A stretch of DNA of 6,969 nucleotides from Acidobacteriota bacterium. GTDB taxonomy: Bacteria > Acidobacteriota > Polarisedimenticolia > Gp22-AA2. This document shows, piece by piece, positions 1 through 5,593 of the stretch. Position 1 is the first letter of the stretch; each line of letters begins with the position of its first letter. Made by a program: the position numbers and the translations under genes. The stretch spans positions 1-6,969 of the forward strand of contig JACOUZ010000303.1 of the NCBI GenBank assembly GCA_016177515.1. Direction: 5' to 3'. A model generated the notes under the pieces. The model was given only the letters and a program-made list of their open reading frames with translations. It was not told the DNA's origin and did no database searches.

Positions 1-319
1 AATAGATGTCCTGCCTGGAGTCGCCGTCGTAGTCGAACACGCACACGCCCGATCCCAGCGTCTCGGGAATGTACTTCTGTCCGGTCGCGCCGTTGACGTG
101 GCGGAACGAGAGGCCGGCCCCGGCCGTGGCGTCTTCGAAGCGAGCGCCCTCCGGCTGCGCGGGGAGATCGCCCGCTGAAGGCTCCGCGCCGGGGGTCTCC
201 GCGGCGGACGATGCCCCGGGCGCGGCGCCGCGCCTGCCTTCCGTGCAGCCCGCCGCGATGACGCCCGCCGCGAGGACAATGGCAAGGCGGACCGGGGCCG
301 CAAGACGCGCGCGCTTCAT
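1..319 (-). CDS. CRTAC1 family FG-GAP (ASPIC/UnbV-type) lipoprotein, N-terminal part
   Basis: Only the first 106 codons are present; the gene runs off the left edge. The product starts MKRARLAAP, followed by a hydrophobic stretch and a lipobox ending IAAGC, with Cys25 as the probable lipidated residue, so it should be an exported lipoprotein. A low-complexity Ala/Gly/Pro/Glu linker (about 27-58) follows. At about 60 begins the typical start of CRTAC1/ASPIC-UnbV proteins: F61-E-D-A-T, then AGLSFRH, NG, then YIPETLGSGV, then the acidic calcium-binding FG-GAP motif DYDGDSRQD with Asp96, 98, 100 and 104. Full-length relatives usually carry several FG-GAP/VCBS propeller repeats and a C-terminal ASPIC/UnbV domain; neither can be seen here. 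The start ATG overlaps the TGA of the upstream TPR gene (ATGA) and has its own GGAGGG ribosome site, so translation is probably coupled. Family assignment is strong from the motif order; the cellular role is unknown. Confidence 0.85.
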   Translation of the reverse strand, partial: MKRARLAAPVRLAIVLAAGVIAAGCTEGRRGAAPGASSAAETPGAEPSAGDLPAQPEGARFEDATAGAGLSFRHVNGATGQKYIPETLGSGVCVFDYDGDSRQDIY

Positions 320-1521
320 GGGCCGCCCTCCGGCTGCACCTCGAGAGCCGATCCCCGCGAGCGCGAGCGCAGCTCATCGAAGATCTTCATCTCCTCGCGG
401 TAGCGGTCTGTCTCGCCGCGCGCCCTGTAGATGCCGGCCAGATAATAGTGCGGCTCGGCGAACTCGGGGTTGACGGCGACCGCCTTCCGCAGCGAATCGA
501 TCGCCTCGTCCAGGCGGTTGGCCAGGGCGTGCAGGCGTCCCATCTCGGCGAGGGCCCGTTCGTTGCGCGGATCGAGGGCCAGACAGCGATCGAGAGCGCG
601 CCTTGCCTCCTCCGGGTTGCCGAGGGCCAGGTAGGTCGAGCCGAGGTGCAGGTACACCTGGGGATCGTCCGGGTCCTCGCGGGCGATCAACTGGAACTCG
701 CCGAGCGCCGCCGGGTAGTCTTCGCGGTTGAAGGCTTCCACGGCCTTGATCCGGTGGTCGCGCACGCGCTCCTCGACGTGGAGGCGCGACAGCGCCTCCT
801 GCTGCGCCATGCGCCAGCGGGCCGCCTCCGCCGGCCGGCCGAGGCGCGTCAGGAGGGTGACCAGGTGGCTGAGCGCCCCGGGATGCGCGGAAGAGATCTC
901 CTGGACGCGGCGCATCTCCGCGGCCGCCTCGGCGATTGCCCCGCGCCGCTCGAGCGCCAGGCCGAGGACGTAGTGGGCCTCGGCGCTCGACGGCTGCCCG
1001 GCTATCGCCTCGCGCGCCCCGGCCTCGGCCTCCGCGGTCCGCCCGAGACGGACATCCAGAAGGGCGCCTTTCAGCCGGGCGGCCGGGTTGCCGGGGTCGA
1101 GCCTCCGGACTTCGGCGATCAGGGCCCTCGCCTCGTCGTAGCGCCCGGTGTCGATGCACACCGCGGCCAGGCCCAGCCGCGCGCCTATGGCCGACGGCTC
1201 GGCCGCCAGGGCCGCCCGGAAGCTTTCCTCGGCCTGCCGCCAGCGGTCGGAGCGCGCGTAGATCGAGCCGAGCGCCTCCAGGACGCGGCGGTCGCGCGGC
1301 GCCTGCTTCAGGGCGCCGGCCAGGTGCGGCTCGGCCCCCTTGAGATCCCCCCGGCGAAAGAGCTGCAGGCCGGTTTCCAGGGACGCGGCGGGGAGCCCCA
1401 CGGCGGATGATCCGGCGCTGCCGGCGCCGGGCGCGGCCGGCCCTCCGGCGGGACCGCACGACCACAGGCAGATCGCGGCGGCGAGCCACGCCGGCGCGCG
1501 CCGGGCCACGCGCAGATTCAT
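316..1521 (-). CDS. Tetratricopeptide repeat (TPR) lipoprotein
   Basis: A 401-residue TPR protein, probably lipid-anchored outside the cytoplasmic membrane and acting as an interaction scaffold; its partner is unknown. The N-terminus (MNLRVARR, hydrophobic segment, ICLWSC) is a lipoprotein signal with Cys22 as the likely modified residue, followed by a Gly/Ala/Pro linker to about 45. From about 48 to 383 there are nine or ten 34-residue TPR units. Clear ones are near 76-109 (ALGSIYARSDRWRQAEESF), 177-210 (YVLGLALERRGAIAEAAAEM), 285-318 (YLHLGSTYLALGNPEEA) and 319-352. A degenerate, Arg/Gln-rich region near 213-253 splits them into two blocks. An in-frame ATG at 1539 would add six residues. 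I prefer 1521 because it has a GAGG site 5 nt upstream, gives a compact signal peptide, and the candidate -10 would place transcription start near 1539. First gene of an operon with CRTAC1 (4-nt overlap). TPR and CRTAC1 genes are often neighbours or fused in Acidobacteriota-like genomes (recollection). Confidence 0.9.
   Translation of the reverse strand: MNLRVARRAPAWLAAAICLWSCGPAGGPAAPGAGSAGSSAVGLPAASLETGLQLFRRGDLKGAEPHLAGALKQAPRDRRVLEALGSIYARSDRWRQAEESFRAALAAEPSAIGARLGLAAVCIDTGRYDEARALIAEVRRLDPGNPAARLKGALLDVRLGRTAEAEAGAREAIAGQPSSAEAHYVLGLALERRGAIAEAAAEMRRVQEISSAHPGALSHLVTLLTRLGRPAEAARWRMAQQEALSRLHVEERVRDHRIKAVEAFNREDYPAALGEFQLIAREDPDDPQVYLHLGSTYLALGNPEEARRALDRCLALDPRNERALAEMGRLHALANRLDEAIDSLRKAVAVNPEFAEPHYYLAGIYRARGETDRYREEMKIFDELRSRSRGSALEVQPEGGP
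326..331 (-). promoter_or_regulatory. Ribosome binding site of the CRTAC1 gene
   Basis: GGAGGG on the minus strand lies 6 nt before the ATG at 319, inside the last codons of the TPR gene. It fixes the CRTAC1 start and supports independent or coupled re-initiation at the ATGA overlap. Confidence 0.7.
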
Positions 1522-1526
1522 GGGGG

Positions 1527-1531
1527 CCTCA
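1527..1531 (-). promoter_or_regulatory. Ribosome binding site of the TPR gene
   Basis: TGAGG on the minus strand is 5 nt before the ATG at 1521. The alternative ATG at 1539 has no purine-rich element in front, so this site decides the start. Confidence 0.55.
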
Positions 1532-1534
1532 GGA

Positions 1535-1597
1535 ACCATCGGCCCATTCTATCGGAAAGAGAAAACGCCGGCCGATCGCGGGCGGGACCATCGGCCG
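1535..1597. repeat. Repeated ATCGGCC elements in the divergent promoter gap
   Basis: The 10-mer ACCATCGGCC occurs exactly at 1535-1544 and 1587-1596, 52 bp apart, close to five helical turns. Its core also occurs inverted: CGGCCGAT at 1569-1576 pairs with ATCGGCCG at 1590-1597, an 8-bp dyad with a 13-nt spacer. One copy overlaps the predicted TPR transcription start and the others lie upstream of its -10, so they could be operator sites. In GC-rich DNA short repeats arise by chance, so function is only a suggestion. Confidence 0.35.
1546..1551 (-). promoter_or_regulatory. Candidate -10 box for the TPR-CRTAC1 operon
   Basis: TAGAAT on the minus strand matches TATAAT at five of six positions and stands out in a GC-rich gap. 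Transcription would start near 1539, giving a leader of about 18 nt that holds the GAGG site. No convincing -35 hexamer is visible 16-18 nt upstream, so this rests on the -10 and its spacing only. Confidence 0.4.
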
Positions 1598-1599
1598 TG

Positions 1600-1634
1600 G
1601 TTCCCGGAGCCCTACGGGACGCTCCCACGGGAAC
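1600..1634. repeat. Imperfect inverted repeat upstream of argS
   Basis: GTTCCCG (1600-1606) pairs with CGGGAAC (1628-1634). Inside it GAGC (1607-1610) pairs with GCTC (1621-1624), leaving a 3-nt bulge and a 10-nt loop, 11 bp in all. It lies upstream of the argS -10 candidate at 1676, so with that promoter it would act as DNA (a binding site), and as RNA only if a more distal promoter exists. Confidence 0.35.
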
Positions 1635-1675
1635 ACCGCGATTCGATCCCCGCCTGCGGCACTCCCTTTTGTCTG

Positions 1676-1681
1676 TATACT
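1676..1681 (+). promoter_or_regulatory. Candidate -10 box of the argS promoter
   Basis: TATACT matches TATAAT at five of six positions. It sits in the AT-richest patch of the gap. Transcription would begin near 1688, giving a leader of about 13 nt that is mostly ribosome binding site. The -35 region (CCTGCG at 1653-1658, 17-nt spacing) is poor. This placement argues that translation starts downstream of 1688. Confidence 0.45.
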
Positions 1682-1689
1682 CCGCCCCC

Positions 1690-1696
1690 GGAGGAG
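1690..1696 (+). promoter_or_regulatory. Ribosome binding site that sets the argS CTG start
   Basis: GGAGGAG is a near-perfect anti-Shine-Dalgarno match, with the GGAGG core 6 nt before the CTG at 1701. No ATG, GTG or TTG in the argS frame lies within reach, so the site supports CTG as the start codon. Confidence 0.65.
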
Positions 1697-1700
1697 AGCC

Positions 1701-3656
1701 CTGGAAGCGATCAAGCAGGAAATCGCCCGCGCCCTCGCGACCCTCCTGAACCTCCGCTACGGCGCGGCGCCGGACCGGATCGCCGTCGAATACCCGCCGC
1801 AGCCGGGCATGGGGGATCTCGCCTCGCCGGTCGCGTTCGAGATGGCCCGGCGCCTGAAGCGCGCCCCGCGGCAGATCGCCCGGGAGCTGGCGGACTCCTT
1901 CCCGCCCCTGCCCGGCCTGGTGCGCGTGGACGTCGGGGGCGCCGGCTACCTGAACTTCGACCTCGATCGGGGCGCGGCGGCGCGGGCCCTGGCCCGTGAA
2001 ATCGCCTCGCCTCCTCCCGCGGCGGAGGAGCGGGGCAAAATCATCGTCGAGCACACCAACATCAACCCGAACAAGGCGGCGCACATCGGCCATCTCCGGA
2101 ACGCGGTCCTCGGCGACACGCTGTCCCGCTGCCTGCGCTTCTTCGGGCACGCGGTCGAGGTGCAGAATTACATCGACGACACCGGCGTGCAGGTGGCGGA
2201 CATCGTGATCGGCTTCCGCGAGATCCTGAAGCAGGGGCTGGCGGAGGCGCAGGCGGTCGCAGGGAAGTTCGACTCCTTCTGCTGGGACCTGTACGCCCGG
2301 GTCACCGAGATGTACGAGGCCCGGCCGGAGACGCGCGACCGGCGCGCCTCCGTCCTCAAGCACCTGGAGGAGCGCGAGGGCGCGGACTCCGGGCTGGCGG
2401 CCTACGTGGCCCGGCGCATCGTCAACTGCCACCTCGACACGATGGCGCGCATCGGCGTGCACTACGACCTTTTGCCCTGGGAAAGCGACATCCTGGCCTG
2501 CCGGTTCTGGGACACGGCGTTCGAACTCCTCAAGAAAAGGCGGGCGATCGAACGGGTCGCGTCGGGGGAGCGCGAAGGATGCTGGGTGATGGCCCTCGAG
2601 GGGCCGCGCTTCGCCGACCTCAAGGAGGGCGAGAAGATCATCGTGCGCAGCAACGGCACGGTGACCTACGTCGGGAAGGACATCGCCTACCAGCTCTGGA
2701 AGTTCGGACTGCTCGACGCCGATTTCCGCTACGAGCCGTTCCGCGCCGGGCCCGGTTCCCGGCAGACGTGGTCCAGCACCAAGGGACCGGGCGTGACGCC
2801 GCATCCGCCGTTCGGCGGGGCGGCCCGGGTCTACAACGTCATCGACGTGCGCCAGGCCTACCTGCAGGCGATCGTCGTCGAGGGCCTGAAGGCCCTCGGC
2901 CACGCCGATCAGGCCGCCCGTTCGACCCATTTTGCCTACGAGATGGTGGCGCTGACGCCGGCCAGCGCCGAGAGGCTGGGCGTGGCCCTCTCCGGCGAGG
3001 ACAGGGGGCGCGCCTACATCGAGATGTCGGGCCGCCGGGGCCTGGGCGTCAAGGCGGACGACCTCCTCGACGCCCTGGAAAAGCAGGCGCGTGCGGAAGT
3101 GAGGACGCGGAACCCGGACCTCGCTCCGGAGGAGGGCGACGCCCTGGCGCGCGCCATCTCGGTGGGGGCGCTCCGCTATCTGATGGTCAAGTTCACCCGC
3201 AACAAGGTCCTGGCGTTTGATTTCGACGAGGCGCTGTCGTTCGAGGGGGAAACCGGGCCTTACCTCCAGTACGCCGTGGTAAGAGCCGGCGGGATCTTCG
3301 AGAAGATGGCGAAGGCCGGCGGGCCGGACGTGAAGATCGCGGCGGAGTGGGCCCTGGAGGCGGCGTTCGACCTGCCTCCGGGCGAGGCGGCCGAGGAGCA
3401 CTGGGCGCTCCTGACCCAGATCGCGCGCGTCCGCGAGACGGTCGCCCAGGCGGTCGAGACGCTCGAGCTGTCGCAGATCGCCAAGTACGCCTTCAACCTG
3501 GCGCAGCGCTTCAACTCCTTCTACCACAAGTACCCCGTCATGCAGGAGCAGGACCCCCGCTGGAAGCAGGCGCGCGTCGTGCTCACCCACCTCTTCCTCG
3601 GGCAGATGCGCCACGCCTTCCAGCTCATGGGGATTCCCGAGCCGGCCATGATGTGA
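1701..3656 (+). CDS. argS: Arginyl-tRNA synthetase (arginine--tRNA ligase)
   Basis: Class I aminoacyl-tRNA synthetase that charges tRNA-Arg with arginine using ATP, in the cytoplasm. With the CTG start it has 651 residues, longer than the usual 550-600. The N-terminal tRNA-recognition domain covers about 1-85, with the typical GDLASPVAFEMARRLKRAP block near 38-56. The Rossmann catalytic domain holds VEHTNINPNKAAHIGHLRN, with HIGH at 128-131, then YIDDTG. The KMSKS region is EMSGRRG (441-447), lacking the second Lys, as many ArgRS do. The C-terminal DALR anticodon-binding domain begins near GPYLQYA (about 519-525) and runs to the stop. Unusual is an insert of roughly 30-35 residues (about 339-377) before VIDVRQAYLQ. 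The in-frame ATG at 1407 would add 98 residues that run back over the TPR gene; ATG at 1809 would delete 36 conserved residues. Both are less likely than CTG. Transcribed alone, divergent from the TPR operon. Confidence 0.95.
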   Translation: MEAIKQEIARALATLLNLRYGAAPDRIAVEYPPQPGMGDLASPVAFEMARRLKRAPRQIARELADSFPPLPGLVRVDVGGAGYLNFDLDRGAAARALAREIASPPPAAEERGKIIVEHTNINPNKAAHIGHLRNAVLGDTLSRCLRFFGHAVEVQNYIDDTGVQVADIVIGFREILKQGLAEAQAVAGKFDSFCWDLYARVTEMYEARPETRDRRASVLKHLEEREGADSGLAAYVARRIVNCHLDTMARIGVHYDLLPWESDILACRFWDTAFELLKKRRAIERVASGEREGCWVMALEGPRFADLKEGEKIIVRSNGTVTYVGKDIAYQLWKFGLLDADFRYEPFRAGPGSRQTWSSTKGPGVTPHPPFGGAARVYNVIDVRQAYLQAIVVEGLKALGHADQAARSTHFAYEMVALTPASAERLGVALSGEDRGRAYIEMSGRRGLGVKADDLLDALEKQARAEVRTRNPDLAPEEGDALARAISVGALRYLMVKFTRNKVLAFDFDEALSFEGETGPYLQYAVVRAGGIFEKMAKAGGPDVKIAAEWALEAAFDLPPGEAAEEHWALLTQIARVRETVAQAVETLELSQIAKYAFNLAQRFNSFYHKYPVMQEQDPRWKQARVVLTHLFLGQMRHAFQLMGIPEPAMM

Positions 3657-3686
3657 GCGGGCCGCAGCACGCTGAGCGCGGCCCGC
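3657..3686 (+). terminator. GC-rich hairpin after argS, possible terminator
   Basis: A perfect 9-bp stem, GCGGGCCGC (3657-3665) with GCGGCCCGC (3678-3686) around a 12-nt loop, begins immediately after the argS stop codon. No U-tract follows (the next bases are GCCCTGTGAAAAG), so it is not a classical intrinsic terminator. It may terminate weakly, help Rho, or protect the 3' end. Its position between argS and a new promoter suits a boundary. Confidence 0.45.
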
Positions 3687-3737
3687 GCCCTGTGAAAAGA
3701 CCGCGCCGGCTGCCCTGCGTCCCCCGGGGCGCTGTGC

Positions 3738-3743
3738 TATTAT
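3738..3743 (+). promoter_or_regulatory. Candidate -10 box of the S55/propeller operon
   Basis: TATTAT (five of six matches to TATAAT) lies only 10 nt before the ATG at 3754. Transcription would start about 3-5 nt upstream of, or at, the start codon. No purine-rich ribosome site lies between, so the mRNA may be leaderless or nearly so. The -35 is unclear; CTGCG at 3715-3719 resembles the equally weak element before argS. Confidence 0.4.
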
Positions 3744-3753
3744 CTTCATCCGA

Positions 3754-5592
3754 ATGAAGCGTTTATCCCGGAGCCCGAGAATCGATAGCGCGTTCCTCTT
3801 CCTGTTCCTGGCCGCGCTGGGGCTGCCGGCGCATGGCCAGGAGATCATCCCGTTCAGCGAGATCAAGACCGGGATGAAGGGCGTGGGGAAGACGGTCTTC
3901 AGCGGCACGCGCATCGAGGACTTCCAGGTCGAGGTCATCGGCACGCTCGAGCACGTGGCGCCGCAGCGCAATCTCATCCTGGTGCGTCTGTCGGGCGGGC
4001 CGCTGGCGAACACCGGCGTCCTGAGCGGCATGAGCGGCAGCCCGGTCTATTTCGGCGACCGGCTGGCGGGGGCGGTCGCCTACACCTGGGGCTTTGCGCG
4101 CGAGCCGGTGGCCGGCGTGACGCCGATCCAGGAGATGCTGCAGATCGAGGAGAAGGAGACGCCGGCCGGGTCGCCGCAGGGCGGGCGCCGCGCCATGGCG
4201 GGCCTGCCGGGGCGGCCGCTCTCCCTCCTGAAGGATCCGGCGAGGCTCACGGAGCATTTCGCCTCCTACTTCGACAGACTGCTGCCGGGAGGCGCAGCCG
4301 CAGCGTCCCCCATGGCGCCGATCACCACGCCCCTCCTGTTCAGCGGCGTGTCCGTCCGGGCCCTCGACCGGCTCGCGCCATCCCTGGCGAGCGCCGGGCT
4401 CCTGCCGGTCCAGGGCGGCACCGCCTCGCGCTCGCAGGCCGGCGCGGCGGAAGCGAAGATCGCCCCGGGCGCCGGGGTCGGCATCAAGCTGGTCCGGGGC
4501 GACGTCGAAATGGCCGCGATCTGCACCGTGACCTATCGCGAGAAGGACCGTGTGATGGCCTGCGGCCACCCGCTTCTCAACCTGGGGCCGACCGACCTGA
4601 TCATGACGACCGCCCAGGTCAACGGGCTGTTCCCTTCGCTGCAGGAGTCCTTCAAGTTCGCTTCGGCCGGCGAGGAGGTCGGGGCCTTCCGCCAGGACCG
4701 CGCCACCGGGGTGTTCGGGTATCTCGGCAAGAGGCCGCGCCTCATCCCGGTCCGCCTCGAGCTGCAGCCCCAGATGGGACGGCCGCAACGCTACGCCTTC
4801 GACATCGTCGAGGACTCCTTCCTGGCGCCGTACCTGCTGTACGCCGCCCTGAACGGCATCCTCAGCAACGAGGAGAAGGACTACGGCGAGGTGACCCTGG
4901 CGTACAAGGCCGGCTCGACCATCCAGGTGTCGGGCGAGGAGGACATCGAGCTGAAAAACCTGTTCGCCGGCGACTTGGCGTCGCTCTACGCCTCCGGCAC
5001 GGTGGCGTTCATCACCCAGCTCCTTCTGAACAACGAATACCATCCCGTGCACATCGAGGGCATCAACCTGATCCTCGGGTATCACGACGAAAGGAGGATG
5101 GCGCGCGTCGAGCGCGCCTGGGTCAACAAGGACCGCGTGCGCGCGGGCGAGACCGTCCAGGTGTCCGCCGCCATCAAGCCGTTCCGCGGCCCGGAGGTGA
5201 TCCGCCAGATCGACATGAAGATCCCGGAGGAGGTCCTGCCGGGCCGGCTCGTCCTCCAGGTGGGAGACGGGCTGACGCTGGCGCGCATCGAGGACGAGGG
5301 GGAGACCGGGGACGACTTCCACCCCCGCGACCTGGCGCAGCTCATCTGGCTGATCAATCACCTGCGCGGCAACGACAAGGTCTACGCCCTGCTGTCGCGC
5401 GCCGACAACGGCATCCTGTTCCAGGGACGGCGGCTGCCGAACCTGCCGCCGTCGGTGGCGCAGGTCATGGTCCGGCCGCAGACGCGCGGCAACTACCTGA
5501 GGATCTGGTCCCGCGGGATCGCGGAGGAGAAACTCGACACCGATTACATGATCACCGGGTTCAAGCAGCTCACCATCGACGTGGAGGAATGA
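3754..5592 (+). CDS. Secreted SpoIVB-like peptidase S55 domain protein
   Basis: A 612-residue exported protein. Residues 1-28 form a Sec signal peptide (MKRLSRSPR, FLFLFLAALGLPAHG) with likely cleavage near 28/29; no Cys follows, so it should be soluble in the periplasm or released. The first module, about 32-125, has IPFSEIKTGMKGVGKTVFSG, then FQVEVIG, then the S55 nucleophile motif GMSGSP (92-97, Ser94), then AGAVAYTWGF and PVAGVTPIQEML. A Gly/Ala/Pro-rich stretch (about 130-235) follows. The second module has TVTYREKDRVMACGHPLLN with His272 as candidate catalytic His, and DRATGVFGYLG near 310-320. Residues from about 375 to 612 appear to be beta-rich (AGETVQVSAAIKPFRG, IPEEVLPGRLVL) and have no clear family. 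SpoIVB is a serine protease of sporulation; this host shows no sign of sporulation, so the role must differ. The Asp expected shortly before the Ser is not evident. Proteolytic activity is therefore plausible but unproven. The ATG at 3754 is the only start giving an intact signal peptide. It is the first gene of an operon with the propeller gene. Confidence 0.85.
   Translation: MKRLSRSPRIDSAFLFLFLAALGLPAHGQEIIPFSEIKTGMKGVGKTVFSGTRIEDFQVEVIGTLEHVAPQRNLILVRLSGGPLANTGVLSGMSGSPVYFGDRLAGAVAYTWGFAREPVAGVTPIQEMLQIEEKETPAGSPQGGRRAMAGLPGRPLSLLKDPARLTEHFASYFDRLLPGGAAAASPMAPITTPLLFSGVSVRALDRLAPSLASAGLLPVQGGTASRSQAGAAEAKIAPGAGVGIKLVRGDVEMAAICTVTYREKDRVMACGHPLLNLGPTDLIMTTAQVNGLFPSLQESFKFASAGEEVGAFRQDRATGVFGYLGKRPRLIPVRLELQPQMGRPQRYAFDIVEDSFLAPYLLYAALNGILSNEEKDYGEVTLAYKAGSTIQVSGEEDIELKNLFAGDLASLYASGTVAFITQLLLNNEYHPVHIEGINLILGYHDERRMARVERAWVNKDRVRAGETVQVSAAIKPFRGPEVIRQIDMKIPEEVLPGRLVLQVGDGLTLARIEDEGETGDDFHPRDLAQLIWLINHLRGNDKVYALLSRADNGILFQGRRLPNLPPSVAQVMVRPQTRGNYLRIWSRGIAEEKLDTDYMITGFKQLTIDVEE
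5583..5587 (+). promoter_or_regulatory. Ribosome binding site of the propeller gene
   Basis: GGAGG within the last codons of the S55 gene lies 6 nt before GTG 5594 and 9 nt before GTG 5597. It points to translational coupling of the two genes. Confidence 0.65.
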
Positions 5593-5593
5593 C

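Noticed and set aside
448..1410. Open frame of 320 codons on the plus strand
   Set aside because: Antisense to the TPR gene, whose repeats are unmistakable; the plus-strand translation shows no family features.
1628..1640. CGGGAACACCGCG upstream of argS, resembling the end of a T-box motif
   Set aside because: Only ACCGCG matches the T-box core. No specifier loop or terminator/antiterminator pair is seen, and the likely transcription start lies downstream, so a T-box riboswitch is not supported.
1407..1700. N-terminal extension of argS from the ATG at 1407
   Set aside because: The 98 residues are Arg/Pro-rich with no ArgRS similarity, run antisense to the TPR gene, cross the candidate promoters, and the ATG has no ribosome site.
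1518..4031. Very long open frame (837 codons) on the minus strand
   Set aside because: It is antisense to argS and the start of the S55 gene, with low-complexity Arg/Leu/Val-rich translation and no recognisable motif. Such frames are expected opposite GC-rich genes.
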